Below are positions 53,273 to 64,000 of a stretch of 64,000 nt of DNA, one piece after another. Location of the stretch: the NCBI GenBank assembly GCA_965153355.1, contig OZ231126.1, positions 86,490,001 to 86,554,000 on the forward strand. The letters run 5' to 3'. Both the position numbers and the translations under genes were made by a program. The notes beneath the pieces were generated by a model. That model had not been told where the DNA came from, did no database searches, and saw only the letters and a program-made list of their open reading frames with translations. How positions within the stretch are numbered: position 1 is the stretch's first letter; each line of letters starts with the position of its first letter. The stretch is from Flaccisagitta enflata (Eukaryota > Chaetognatha > Sagittoidea > Aphragmophora).

Positions 53273-53310
53273 GAGAGAGAGAGAGAGAGTGCGCGAGACA
53301 GACAGACAGA
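53192..53310. repeat. (GA)n microsatellite with CAGA end
   Basis: AG run to about 53290, one GTGAGAG interruption, then CAGACAGACAGA. Confidence 0.97.
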
Positions 53311-53499
53311 GCTATGAAATTCAAATAAGTTAGGATCTGATCACAAAAATTTCATATCTTCTTAAACTGGCCAATCTTTGCCAGTTTAAAGCCTGTAATA
53401 TTAATTGAAATTATACTGTGCACAGTGTGAATATTTTTTTTTCTTTCTATGAGGTTTAGTTATGGGATATGTTCGAAAAACAAAAAAACAAAGCCATTT

Positions 53500-54066
53500 T
53501 TAGGTGCGCCATAGCACTTCTATAAGAGGCTCCGTCTGTTGGTTGGTTGGTTGGTCGGTCAGGCTTGAGTTAAAAATCTCGAAAAGAAGCAAATATCACT
53601 GGGAATGATTCAGAAATATGCTAGGATGATACCCAGTTGCATCTTAGCACCTCTATAAGATACTTTGTCCATCCGTCCATCCGTCGGTCACGCTCAAATG
53701 AAAAATCGCAAAAAATGTTTGAAATCAATTGAAAACTCATTTTGTACATCATTGATGATACTCATCATTTCATTCACTAAAACATTCAGCCACGGTTAGG
53801 TCTTAAAGAGCTGGGGATAGGTCGGATAGGTCTGAGGATAGGTCTGATAGAGCTAGGGATAGGTCTGATAGAGCTGGTTATAGGTCTGATAGAGCTGGTT
53901 ATAGGTCTGATAGAGCTGGTTATAGGTCTGATAGAGCTCAGGATAGGTCTGATAGAGCTCGGGATAGGTCTGATAGAGCTAGGGATAGGTCTGATGGAGC
54001 TAGGGATAGGTCTAAGAATTAACAACGCCAGGCGCACCGTCTTGGCCCGTGTATCCGGCCTGGTTC
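53500..54066 (-). mobile_element. compound hairpin-ended element, GGTGCGCC subfamily
   Basis: Same order as 19579-20110: hairpin AGGTGCGCCATAGCACTT (53502-53519), GGTT tract, inner hairpin AGTTGCATCTTAGCACCT (53635-53652), GTCCATCC tract, second core, about 11 copies of GGATAGGTCTGATAGAGCT (53793-54012), arm GGCGCACC (54031-54038) and CTTGGCCCGTGTATCCGG / CC. Confidence 0.88.
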
Positions 54067-54165
54067 TCAATTTTGCCAATTTTGACCTCTCTCAGTCCTG
54101 CACTGGCCCAGTAAAACCTTTAATTTTCTTTGCATCATTTCCCCTCTTTGTTGAAATATACTTAA

Positions 54166-54340
54166 AACAAGGCCGGATACACGGCCACCAGTTGCGGACG
54201 GGTGGGCAGGGGCGGAAATGCTCGTTTTCACACTTTTTGACTCGTGGTCACGGACGGACGGACCGACGGACGGACCGACCGACGGACGGACGGACGGACG
54301 GACAAAGGCTCTTATAGAGTTGCGTGTCCGCAACTAAAAA
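54166..54340 (+). mobile_element. hairpin-ended element, GTTGCGGAC subfamily, best-preserved copy
   Basis: 175 bp. AACAAGGCCGGATACACGGC, arm AGTTGCGGAC (54190-54199), GGGTGGGCAGGGGCGGAAAT, a CACTTTTTGACTCGTGG core, a GGAC/CGAC tract, AAAGGCTCTTATAG, hairpin AGTTGCGTGTCCGCAACT (54318-54335) and AAAAA. It serves as the family reference in this window. Confidence 0.94.
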
Positions 54341-54479
54341 CGTGGCCATCTCTCAATCCCGCCAATTTTTTTGCCAGTTCTCGGCCATTTATTGCTCAAA
54401 TTAAGCCTCTTGCTGATAGGGGAGCACCCTTTTCAGCATGATAAACATGAGTGGAAGTATATAAAAAAAACTGCGACAA

Positions 54480-55745
54480 AGATGTGTTTATATGAATAAA
54501 AATGAGATTTTTCATAATTTTACGGATTTTTTTCTCGCCCACCCATCTTTGAGCGGTCATATCTTTTGAACGGTTTGACCGATTTGGTCGCGCAAAAAAA
54601 GGATGGACGCCCCTTTCTAGCTCAAAGGAAAGGGGGGTCAAAAAGGCGAGTCCGGTGGCACCTATCATGTTGGGTCTTGAAATGTGCGCATTGGGGAATA
54701 CTAATCCAGGCTTGCTTGACCCAATATCAGGTGCGTGTTCGAATGTCTTAAAAAAAAGTGCCCAAAATAGCCATTTTTGGCGTTTTTTTGGCCTAAAACC
54801 CATCTTAAACTTGGAAATAAGCCTTGAAATTTCACATGCACATGTGTTGGAGCCAAATTAAGCTGTATGTAAAAAATTATGAGACTGTAAAAATTCTAAG
54901 GTACCGAAATTTTGAAAATTTTGAAAATTTTGAAAAAAACAGCTTTTTCGCGATTTTTTTAAAGAAAAAAAATGTCGTTACCCCCCTTAAAAATGACCGG
55001 TTTGGACAAAATTTTTACTGGAGGTACTTCACATTATGGACTACCTCCTTTCATCAAAATGGGAGCACTTTAAGTACCAAAAATTGCGTTCGAAAATCCA
55101 AAATTCTGGAAAAAAAAACCCAAAAATCGTCTTTGAGCCTGAGACATTGCCATAATATGGCAGGCACCTATGAACCATGGGCCAAAACTCCTTAAGAAGA
55201 CTCTTGGTGATGCCCAAAAAAAAATTGGCGGCCCTGAGAGCCTTTTTTGGGTGTCAAATAACAATTTAGCGAAGACCATAAAACCAAAAATCGCAAAAAT
55301 GGCCAATTTCTGGCCTTTTTTCAACCTGTAACCTAAGAAAAGTTGAAATATGGCCCTGAAATTTCAAAAGCACATGTATTAGACCCTACTGATGCTTTTA
55401 TGTAAAAAAATTTTAGTTTTTGAAAATTTTAAGGTACCTTAATTTTGAAAAAACGGCTATTTCGCGATTTTTTAAAAGAAAAAAAATGCCGTTGCCCCCC
55501 TAAAAGTTGACCGATTTGAGCAAAATTTTTACTGGAGGTACTTCACATTATGGACTACCTCCATGTAAAATTTCATCAAAATCGGAGCACTTTAAGTACC
55601 AAAAATTGTGAATAGAAATGAGATTTTTCATATTTTTACGGATTTTTTTCTCGCTCACCTATCTTTGAGCGGTCATAACTTTTGAACGGTTTGACCGATT
55701 TGGTCGCGCAAAAAAAGGATGGACGCCCCTTGAAAAACTCTACAT
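54480..55745. repeat. tandem/nested direct repeats, ~514 bp spacing, unclassified
   Basis: ATGACCGGTTTGGACAAAAT, TTACTGGAGGTACTTCACAT and TATGGACTACCTCC at about 54993-55050 recur at 55507-55562. CTTGAAATTTCACATGCACA and TTCGCGATTTTTTTAAAGAA blocks recur in step. A flank with TGAGCGGTCATATCTTTTGA and ACCGATTTGGTCGCGCAAAA occurs at 54549-54600 and 55665-55718. No protein was recognised. Confidence 0.8.
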
Positions 55746-56184
55746 TTTGGTCACCGATTTTTCATAAATCCATCAAAAAATGACTTGGCTATAATCGTTT
55801 GAATGGAAAAGATCAGCTGACAAAACTTTTCATGTGGACTAGGGCTAAATTTGATGATGTTTGCGCCCCTCTAAGGCCAGCCAATGGGTCAAATCTTTGT
55901 TAAATAATCTTACCAAACATATAAATATACATTAGGACCAAGAACGAAACTTTTTGCCGATATTTAGATTTTCACTCCCCCTGGCTAATCATGGACTCTT
56001 AATTGAAAATCAAAGGCAAAAATTTTTAAAGTACATGTCACTTTTGCATGGCGATTTCTCCGCATCAGCTTGATTCTGAAGGTTAAAACTCTTGGATATG
56101 ATGCTTGGAAGCTCAAATAAACCAAACCAGCTTGCAAAATGCTGCTCAGAGGGAAAAGGTGGCCTTATTCAATCACTTCTATGA

Positions 56185-56450
56185 AAAACTTGCGTTTTTT
56201 TTAATTCGGGTAGTAGTAACCGTTCCTCCGTTAATTCTTTCAGTCCTTAGTAAATTTCTATGAGTTAATTACAAACCTACATTATAAAATCGCCTAAGCA
56301 TTATTACGGTGATCAGCAAAAGTTACTCTCCTCGTTTTGTCCATAGACTGATGACTAACCATAAGTACAATTACCTATAAATGACCTTTAATTACGTACA
56401 TGAATGATAATAATTAATCGGGACAAATTTATTACGTAAAACAGGTTAGA
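56185..56450. repeat. dispersed repeat R2, second copy (rearranged)
   Basis: ACTTGCGTTTTTTTTAATTC, GGGTAGTAGTAACCGTTCCT, TTTCAGTCCTTAGTAAATTT, CAGCAAAAGTTACTCTCCTC and TTTGTCCATAGACTG match 49210-49460, some direct and some inverted. Confidence 0.7.
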
Positions 56451-56473
56451 AATGACCTATTCTATTTCGAAAA

Positions 56474-56588
56474 TGACAAGGTGGTACGGTGCGTTTTGAT
56501 GAGGTGACCGACCGACCGACCGATCGACAGACCGACCGACCGACCTAACAACCTCTAGAATCGCGTTCGACGTTCACGCGACTAAAAA
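56474..56588 (+). mobile_element. hairpin-ended element, short decayed copy
   Basis: TGACAAGGTGGTACGGTGCG, GACC tract, TAACAACCTCTAG, and AATCGCGTTCGACGTTCACG / CGACT hairpin with AAAAA. Confidence 0.7.
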
Positions 56589-57430
56589 CCTCTGAATCTG
56601 GAAACTAAAGAAGCGAGAAAGATTAGGTTTCGGCAGGTGGTTGCAGACAAGTCTCAGGAGAAGCTCATGTATTACTCCGAAAATAATGATTCCCTTGTTG
56701 TTTCGAAATTCAGAAAGAGACCAGATATATTTCTTGGAAAAGCGGAGATCTCGGTTGGTGAAATGGGTGACAGAAGCGTATGTGTTCGCATTGTGTTTTA
56801 ATAATCAAAATTTGTTGTGCTTTAATTAAAATTGACAGATAAGATTGATAGTGAGATGATTGGAAATTAAGGCAATGTCAGCGTAAGATCACCGTCTTTT
56901 TAAATGTCAAAAATTCAAAATTATAGTCAATTGGAATTGAAGCTTAAAATAAATATGCTGCATTCATAAAGTGAAAAAATATAGCTATATTGGGAACACC
57001 CTCCCATTTAAAAATTCAAATTCAAATTTTGAATGTTGTATAGTTAAGAAACAAAAAATTTACCATGAATTGAATAAAGCGCAGAAAGGTCGACATTTAG
57101 GGAGTTTTTTTTTTTGTTTTGACTATTTTTTGTTGGCCTTATTCGCTCAGCAGATCAATCTAGCTGCTTGTTGATCATAATCGTTTTTGAATGTAAGAAA
57201 GCTTCAGTATCCATTCAGTGCTGCAACGGGATCTCTGCGGACCCCAGCATCCCCCCCTCTCTCTCTTATTTTTCGTGCTCGACGTGAAAAAAGTTTGGCT
57301 GGCTCGTGTGTTAATTTCCCCAATTCCACGAAATTCTTTTTTCTGAAAGTAATTAGGCGGCTCCATTATTTACGGCTGCATTTCAAAGCCTCCATTGGAG
57401 ATTCAAGATGCTACCTTTCCATTTTCTCAG
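56589..57430. other. AT-rich non-coding stretch
   Basis: No gene. A short pyrimidine-rich segment (57255-57270) and AT-rich DNA only. Confidence 0.45.
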
Positions 57431-57435
57431 TCTCG

Positions 57436-57476
57436 CTTTCCTTCTTCTTCTTCTTCTTCTTCTTCTTCTTCTTCTT

Positions 57477-57568
<92 letters not shown>

Positions 57569-57865
57569 CGTGTTCGTGTTCTTCTTGTTCTTGTTCTTTT
57601 TTTTCTTCTTTTCTTCTTTTTGATTTTGTTGTTTTTCTTTTTTTTCTTCTTCTTCTTCTTCTTCTTCTTCTTCTTCTTCTTCTTCTTCTTCTTCTTCTTC
57701 TTCTTCTTGATTTTGTTTTTCTTCTTCTTCTTTTTCTTCTTCTTCTTCTTCTTCTTCTCCTTCTTCTTCTGCTTCTATTTCTTCTTCTTTTTCTTCTTCT
57801 TTTTCTTCCTCTTCTTCTTCTTTTCTTCTTCTTCCCATTCTTGCTGTTGTTGTTGTTCTTCTTCG
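57436..57865. repeat. (TTC)n, (TTG)n, (TTC)n compound trinucleotide tract
   Basis: (TTC)n 57441-57475, (TTG)n 57477-57567, TTC/TTTTC 57590-57840, TTG near 57845. The 286- and 218-codon frames are artefacts. Confidence 0.97.
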
Positions 57866-57909
57866 CTTTCCCAGTGGCGGCACAGTGGATGGGAGCGAGA
57901 CAGAGTCAC

Positions 57910-57913
<4 letters not shown>

Positions 57914-58003
<90 letters not shown>

Positions 58004-58020
58004 AGAGAGACAGAGAGAGT
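57914..58020. repeat. (GA)n microsatellite
   Basis: AG run followed by CACAGAGAGACAG units. Confidence 0.98.
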
Positions 58021-58440
58021 GAGCATGAGACAGAGACATTGGAATAAACTCACACTGACGGAGAATCCCGCTACGAGGGAAAATTAGGAGAGACTCAGGA
58101 GAAAATAATATATTTGCTGGTGATAAGAGGTTTCTCTTTTCTTCATCATTGTTTAGGATACATTTGGTTTGTGGATAATTGGATTACGTAGTCCTTGAGT
58201 CAGTCGGTTGTTCGGGCCGACCGCTTTTGCTTTAATATTCGTGTTATAAATGTCAAACACAGATCATTCAACAACGTTTCACTAAAACCACATTAACAGA
58301 GAAATAAAGTAGGTAGATTGCATTCAGAAATATTTATCTGTTTTGCAAATACTAGTTTATTGACAGAGAGGTATTTAAAAGACTAATTGAAAAACAATAC
58401 TGCCATAACCCATGTACTCACTTTTATGAGGTCGTGATTG
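58021..58440. other. AT-rich non-coding stretch
   Basis: No gene recognised. Confidence 0.45.
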
Positions 58441-58449
58441 AATGAGTCG

Positions 58450-58700
58450 TAACCAGAGATGCAGAAGCGGAAGCGGAAGCGGAAGGCACTTTTTGTTACT
58501 AAATGGAAGCGAAAGTGGATGCAGAAAAACAAGCGCTTCCGCTTCCGCTTCCGCTTTAACTTCTTTTTCTACTTTTTTATGTTACAATTTTTTATTATCT
58601 ACTACAGTTAAACCCGGCCATAATGGATCCAAGAGTAACAGAAATCTGCATATAATTGATGTAAAAATTTAGCCCTATCAAGTATATTTCTTTTGATTTC
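58450..58700. repeat. GCGGAA hexamer hairpin and adjoining dispersed repeat
   Basis: ACCAGAGATGCAGAAGCGG and GCGGAAGCGGAAGG (58450-58485) face CGCTTCCGCTTCCGCTT (58529-58556). TTAAACCCGGCCATAATGG, ATCCAAGAGTAACAGAAATC (58608-58650) then has a diverged direct copy at 62622-62660. Confidence 0.65.
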
Positions 58701-59070
58701 TATATTTAGGGTACTCAATCGAAAACGGCTAAAATGGTCAAAAATCCGTTTGCGCACATGGATTGACTCGTAATTACATGTATTTTAATAATTAGAACCA
58801 GAAATGACACTTTGGATAATTTTCATGGCCCCTTTGTATCCGAATGTGAGTGGAATCCGCCAATCATTTTCTGGCACTTTTTTTTCCTCGAAAAATTGGG
58901 CCATACCGAGTTTCAAAATGCGTTAATTTGTGAGCGCGCACAGAAAAACCTTGCCAGGTGACTAATTTTGATACTGGCTGACATGCTGGCACCCGTCAGT
59001 TTGCTAGAGAGTCAAAACATGAGTGTAATGGTCTTTTGATAGGTCAAAAAACTGCACATAACTTGTTTCA
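58701..59070. other. AT-rich non-coding stretch
   Basis: No gene recognised. Confidence 0.45.
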
Positions 59071-59075
59071 TCAGA

Positions 59076-59076
59076 A

Positions 59077-59167
<91 letters not shown>

Positions 59168-59243
59168 CAGTCAGAAACAGTCAGAGACAGACAGAGACAG
59201 GCAGAGACAGACAGCGACAGACAGCGACAGACAGAGACAGATA
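59076..59243. repeat. (GA)n then (CAGA)n / CAGAGA microsatellite
   Basis: AG run to 59160, then imperfect GACAGACAGAGACAG units. Confidence 0.97.
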
Positions 59244-59353
59244 CACAAACCGACACTTTATAGGGGCGCATTCAAACTCTGCATTAAGGCCAAATAAACA
59301 GCAAACATTTTCTTTTGGGCGTCTGTCAAGAGTTCTTATGAAGCAAGCCATAC

Positions 59354-59602
59354 TTTTTAGTCGCATGCTACGTGACTCTATAAGCCCCTTTTTGGTCTGT
59401 CGGTCCGTCGGTCTGTCCATCACAAATCACTTTAAAGGCATTTTTTTGCGTTTTTTTCAGTTTTGAACATTAGAGAATACAATGGTAGGTAGAGTCCACT
59501 TATTTAAGGGCCATTTTCAAAATTCTAGTTTGTTTGCCTGTCTGTCTGCCCCACCTTTTGTGAAATGCTGGCGCACGCAACTTAGGTCTAATGACCTTGT
59601 CT
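59354..59602 (-). mobile_element. hairpin-ended element, GTCGCATGC variant, decayed 5' end
   Basis: Hairpin AGTCGCATGCTACGTGACT (59359-59377), CTATAAGCCCCTTTTTGG, GTCTGTCGGTCCGTCG tract, a long core, and GCGCACGCAACTTAGGTC / TAATGACCTTGTCT as a possible 5' end. Confidence 0.68.
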
Positions 59603-59603
59603 A

Positions 59604-59697
59604 AAAAAAACAAAAAAAAAACAAAAAAAAAAATAAAGAAAAAAAAAAGGAATAAAAGAAAAAAGAGGAGAAATAAAAAAAAGAAAAAAAAAAAAAT
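59604..59697. repeat. A-rich low-complexity tract
   Basis: AAAAAAAC/AAAAG runs over ~94 bp. It lies just outside the 5' end of the element ending at 59602. Confidence 0.9.
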
Positions 59698-59919
59698 CAG
59701 ATTAGATCATGTTTGGACTTAAGAAGTCAAGTGGGGGCCCCATTGAGATCAAATCAACATATTGATAAAGTCTCGAATACCAACCTTTTCAAAGATATAG
59801 TACATGTTACTTTCAATTGAACCCATATTTCAGTTAAATTTGGGCCCTTGTAAAGGTGACAAATAATTTCAAAGTGAAGTTATCATGATCCTATTTGAAT
59901 AATTGAGTGTATCTTTAAA

Positions 59920-60450
59920 TGAGAGCTGTATTTTTTTCAATCAGAAGGGCTGACTAATTCAGACCCCCCGTTCAGATTGGAAAAGAGGCACATTGATTTT
60001 GATTTGATTTTTATTATTAATTTACTTACTCTTTTTTATGTAAACCCTGTATTGGTTAAAAATTAGAGCCATATATTTTCCTGTCAGAAGGGCTGACCAA
60101 TTCTGACCCCCCCGTTCAGATTGGAAAAGAGGCACATTGATTTTGATTCAATTTCCATTATTTATTAACTTGGGTTTTTTTATGTACAGCCTGTATTTGT
60201 TAAAAATGAGAGCCATATTTTTTCCAATCAGAAGGGCTGACTATTTCAGACCCCCCGTTCAGATTGGAAAAGAGGCACATTGATTGTGATATTCTATTGT
60301 AAATTTGTAATGTATAACATTGTCATTGTCTATTTCCACTTATGGTTAGAAATCAGTGCTAAATTTCGTCTAGTCAAAAGGTCTTACAAATTTAGATCCC
60401 TCGCTCAGACAAAATGAGGGACACATTGATTTTGATTAGAGGGAAAAAAA
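59920..60450. repeat. 143-146 bp tandem satellite, about four monomers
   Basis: The motif CAGAAGGGCTGAC starts at 59942, 60085 and 60229, and its diverged form at 60375. The shared body is GACCCCCCGTTCAGATTGG, AAAAGAGGCACATTGATTTT and a TATGTA..CCTGTATT..GTTAAAAAT linker. The first three monomers are close; the last has diverged. Confidence 0.88.
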
Positions 60451-60528
60451 AAAAACCTCAGTAAAACACCAATACCAGGTTGCAAGTCCTGGAGGTACAA
60501 GTTTGAGTCCTGGAGTTATTTTCATGGG

Positions 60529-60725
60529 AACAAGGTTGGAAACACAGCTACCCCAGTCGCGTGCGGGTGGGCAAGGGCTGTTTTTGAGGTCACTTGATCA
60601 TTTGGGCAGGAGCACTGAGGCAAAGACCTCAAAAACCTAGAAAAAGTAAAATGTGATGGACAAACGGATGGACAAACGGACCGACAAAGCGGGGTGTAAG
60701 AGTCGCATAGCATGCAACTAAAAAT
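60529..60725 (+). mobile_element. hairpin-ended element, GTCGCG subfamily
   Basis: AACAAGGTTGGAAACACAGC, arm AGTCGCGTGCGGGTGGG, TGATCATTTGGGCAGGAGCA core, GGACAAACGGATGG tract, AAAGCGGGGTGTAAG and hairpin AGTCGCATAGCATGCAACT (60701-60719) plus AAAAA. Confidence 0.9.
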
Positions 60726-60771
60726 TTCTAATCTGTTAACCCAAAACTAAAAGATAAACTTCACTCTTGTA

Positions 60772-60850
60772 GGGAAGGGGGGGGTTGCTAGGGGGGGTGT
60801 GCTAGGGGGGGTAGGGGGGGCCCGGTCAAAGAGGCTAGAGGGGGGGGCCG
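60772..60850. repeat. G-rich GCTAGGGGGGGT repeats
   Basis: Runs of seven to eight G separated by TTGCTA, TGTGCTA and TA. Could form G-quadruplexes. Confidence 0.85.
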
Positions 60851-60867
60851 CCGTTTCTCTCGCCGTC

Positions 60868-60937
60868 CCTGATGCAAAGCAGGGCAATGGGTATCGCTGA
60901 CAACATATTGCCCTTGGATGACCTGTTATTCTTGACT
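60868..60937 (-). mobile_element. solo foldback-family leader
   Basis: GATGCAAAGCAGGGCAATGG, GTATCGCTGACAACATATTG, CCCTTGGATGACCTGTTATT matches the leader at 42365-42437 without any arm. Confidence 0.75.
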
Positions 60938-61106
60938 TTGGCTCCCGTTGAAACACAAATGTTGCCTTCGGAAGAACGCCGTCTTAATCTCTACGTAAAA
61001 TCAATGAAATCATGTCGCAAGCTATTTTTAAAGCTGTATATACAGCTATATAATTGAATCTTGATTTGAAATTTGCACCTGCAAGGGCACTTTCTCTCAA
61101 TGACTG

Positions 61107-61333
61107 AGGACATCGGCTACCCCAGTCGCGTGCAGATGGGCAGGGTCGTAATTGAGGTCACCAGCAGTGAGGTCAAAAACCGCAAAACCCCCAAAAAAGT
61201 AAAGCGTGACAGATGGACCAACGGACGGACGGACGGACAGATGGACGGACTGACGGACCAACGGATGGACCGACCAACGGACGGATGGATCGACAAAGGG
61301 GGGTGTAGAGTCGCGTAACATGCGACTGAAAAA
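61107..61333 (+). mobile_element. hairpin-ended element, GTCGCG subfamily, 5' end decayed
   Basis: CATCGGCTACCCCAGTCGCG, TGCAGATGGGCAGGG, GAGGTCACCAGCAGTGAGG core, CCAAAAAAGTAAAGCGTGAC, a GGAC tract, AAAGGGGGGTGTAG and hairpin AGTCGCGTAACATGCGACT (61309-61327), then GAAAAAAA. Confidence 0.87.
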
Positions 61334-61839
61334 AATCAGCTTCTGTCTCAACATGAAAATGGTTCGCATCAAATCTTTGCTTTGATTCCATGATGATACC
61401 CGCTTTTTACTTCAGAACAAGGCTTACGTAAACGCTGCTAGCTATCGTCAGTATCGCCGAAAATATTTTTTGAAAATAGATTTGAATTCAGAATTGTGAG
61501 TTCTACACGGTGATTATGCGTAGTTAAGCGAATGGGCCTTAATATGAGCTCAGGGAATGATATTCCGACAACTTATCAGTTTTCTACAAAATGTAATGAT
61601 TTTCAGCGATAAAAAAAACACACTAGTTGATCAATATGACCAAGTATGACAGTCTCAAATAATAATCAAATCATACTTAATTGTTTTCTGTCATATGTTC
61701 CATCCAATGAACAATTAAGAATTTTCCGCCATCTTTTTTCCCCTCCCTTTCTCTCACGATCGCTGCAGTTTAGTAGCCTACTATATTGGCAAAAACAGAA
61801 ATTTGCCTATAGTGGATAAGATTTATTGATCCCTTGCTT
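61334..61839. other. AT-rich non-coding stretch
   Basis: No gene recognised. Confidence 0.45.
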
Positions 61840-62285
61840 GGGTGCTTCACATACCAAAAGTTGCTTATTTCTTTTCATCCTCTTTACCTAATGTGGAGTG
61901 GCTAATTTTAAGACCCTTACCATTTTTCTGTTATCAAAAATTGTTCATCTTCCGTTTTTTAGAAAATTGTTTTTGAGAGCCTAATTTGTATATTACAGTG
62001 GGATTAAAAGATATGCTGATCTTCTTTGTATTAGCTTTTACAAATTTCTGCTCTTTAAAGAATTGTTAATCTACCTTATCACAAGCTCTTTCATAACTTA
62101 TGCTCTGATATTTTAATTTATTTTTATAAAAATCAGGATTTTTTAAAACTAGCAATTGTTTCTTTTGTAACAAGACTACACAGGATTTTGCTGAATTCTG
62201 GGAAATCTGAAGAAACTTTAAGGCCAAAACAAAAACAGAAGATGAAGGAATTTTGAGAAAAGGAAAACGGTCATCTTCATATATT
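61840..62285. repeat. dispersed repeat R1, copy 2 (inverse of 39205-39641)
   Basis: GGTGCTTCACATACCAAAAG, TACCTAATGTGGAGTGGCTA, TTATCAAAAATTGTTCATCT, CACAGGATTTTGCTGAATTC. Alignable over about 430 bp to the reverse complement of copy 1. Confidence 0.8.
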
Positions 62286-62889
62286 TTTTCACTGCGTATT
62301 TGGTCAGCGGGACGAGAAGAAAATCAAATTTTTTGCTATGCGAAGCTCCCAAATCCCTTGCCTTCCATTATTGGGGGGTTTATGAACTATCTTTATCATT
62401 ATAAAATTTGAAATAATTTTCAAAAACGAAAGGAAATAGCTGATCCAGTGACGCTATGAATTATTATATGAATATCATACAAAATTTCGCAAATTGATTT
62501 AAAACATATAGAATGAAAATGTCATCAAAAATAATCAATAGTAATGATAAAAAAAGATTTTCTATGAGCTTTGATTGTTTTAAATCATTGCAAAAACTGT
62601 TTTTGGATCTGTTTTCCATATATTTGGCCCCGCTATACTAGATCCAAGAGTAATGGAAATCAACAAATAAGGGACATTTAATTTTGGTCCCCTCCTGTCA
62701 TCTCATTTTAGTTTTTATATGAGCAATATTGAAATTCCGCAAATGATAGATAGTTTTTGTTGGTCCTTTGATATCTATCATTTTAGGGTTTGATTTCTTT
62801 TCATCTGTTTTTTTTTCCAAAGCTTTTCTTTGTTTATATGTTTTTTTTTCTTGCAGAGAAAAAAAATTGTGTAGATCTAGTTGAAACTT
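62286..62889. other. AT-rich non-coding stretch
   Basis: No gene. CTAGATCCAAGAGTAATGGA (62638) is the second copy of the short repeat at 58626. Confidence 0.45.
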
Positions 62890-63078
62890 AGCAATGTAGC
62901 GGCAAAAGCAGAATCGGAAGCGGAAGATATGCCTTAAAAAATAGTGGAAGCGGAAGCTATATCATTTGTTAAATGTTGGAAGTGGAAGGGGGAGCTGTCA
63001 TTTTTCAAACAGGTCAATTGGAAGCGGAAGCGGAAGTGGTCTAAAAATCTACCGCTTCTGCATCCCTGGTCGGAACAC
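62890..63078. repeat. GCGGAA hexamer repeats
   Basis: Scattered GGAAGCGGAAG units (62911, 62945, 63018) end in ACCGCTTCTGCATCCCTGGT, the inverse of the start of the repeat at 58450. Confidence 0.7.
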
Positions 63079-63173
63079 AACTACTACGGCCACCAAGCTC
63101 CCTCTGGTGACTCCGTCCCATCCGGGGCTTCTGTCAATGATATTTCTCTCTTTGTTTCTAGTTATTCTATCAG

Positions 63174-63229
<56 letters not shown>

Positions 63230-63250
63230 TCCCTCTCTCTCTCTCCCCTT
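63174..63250. repeat. (CT)n microsatellite
   Basis: TC run with CCCTCTCCC interruption. Confidence 0.97.
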
Positions 63251-63381
63251 TTCTCCTTACTCTTTTTCTGTTCATTTCGTCTCTTTCTGCGATTTTGCGC
63301 CCAACCCTCTTTGGCGGGAAATTTGCATGGAAATTGGGTTTCATCTTCATACGTCTTCGCAAAAAAGGCGGCGAAAAAGTG

Positions 63382-64000
<619 letters not shown>

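Noticed and set aside
57187-58047. 286-codon Cys/Leu-rich frame
   Set aside because: Translation of TTC/TTG trinucleotide repeats and (GA)n.

Overview
This is animal nuclear DNA, most likely from a marine invertebrate. Two multi-exon genes with GT-AG introns can be read: a secreted astacin metalloprotease, and a SAM-dependent methyltransferase-like protein whose 5' exons were not found. The rest is AT-rich sequence packed with simple repeats and interspersed repeats. The phylum cannot be fixed from sequence alone. Hairpin-ended elements carrying GTCY tetranucleotide tracts recall the Helentron-derived elements described in molluscs and arthropods. The bacterial ORF, operon and RBS vocabulary does not apply here. 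Nearly all long open frames are translations of microsatellites or 21-bp minisatellites.

Layout. 0.2-2.0 kb: palindromic element with a (CT)n tract. 2.1-14 kb: hairpin-ended elements, foldback elements (one nested in a hairpin-ended element), a ~135-170 bp tandem repeat and SSR clusters. 14.1-18.7 kb: five-exon astacin gene on the minus strand; its last intron is mostly a ~550 bp (GA)n tract ending beside the final 3' splice site. 19-25 kb: more hairpin-ended elements, CT/TTC and (GAAT)n tracts. 25.7-29.2 kb: five-unit tandem array of foldback-type elements, running into (GA)n(CA)n. 30-33 kb: AT-rich DNA with sparse repeats. 33-34.7 kb: GC-richer block with frameshifted coding-like remnants ending at a 10-N gap, then an ACTCATATCC minisatellite. 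35.9-38.3 kb: methyltransferase-like exons on the plus strand. 38.5-64 kb: telomere-like degenerate repeats, minisatellites (50.4-51.8 kb), a 143-146 bp satellite (59.9-60.4 kb), several unclassified dispersed repeats and many more hairpin-ended elements.

Main result. About 25 short (~110-230 bp when simple) elements share one design. The 5' end is AACAAGGCCGGATACACGG, followed by a subterminal arm. Then come a core, a (GTCY/RGAC)n tract, and a 3' palindromic hairpin followed by an A-run. The 5' arm and the distal half of the 3' hairpin are reverse complements, and they change together between subfamilies (AGTCGCGTGC, AGTCGCGGAC, AGTTGCGGAC, AGGTGCGCC, AGGTGCGAC). Several copies sit head-to-tail with no spacer. 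This fits non-autonomous Helentron-like elements (HINE, DINE-1, mini-me, pearl type); the family assignment is inference. A second superfamily has foldback architecture: a leader containing GGTCAGCG, inverted arms ending GGGGCCGCTGCCCAAAA, and internal 20-21 bp minisatellites. It inserts into or beside the first family. No transposase, helicase or reverse transcriptase was recognised, so all of these look non-autonomous.
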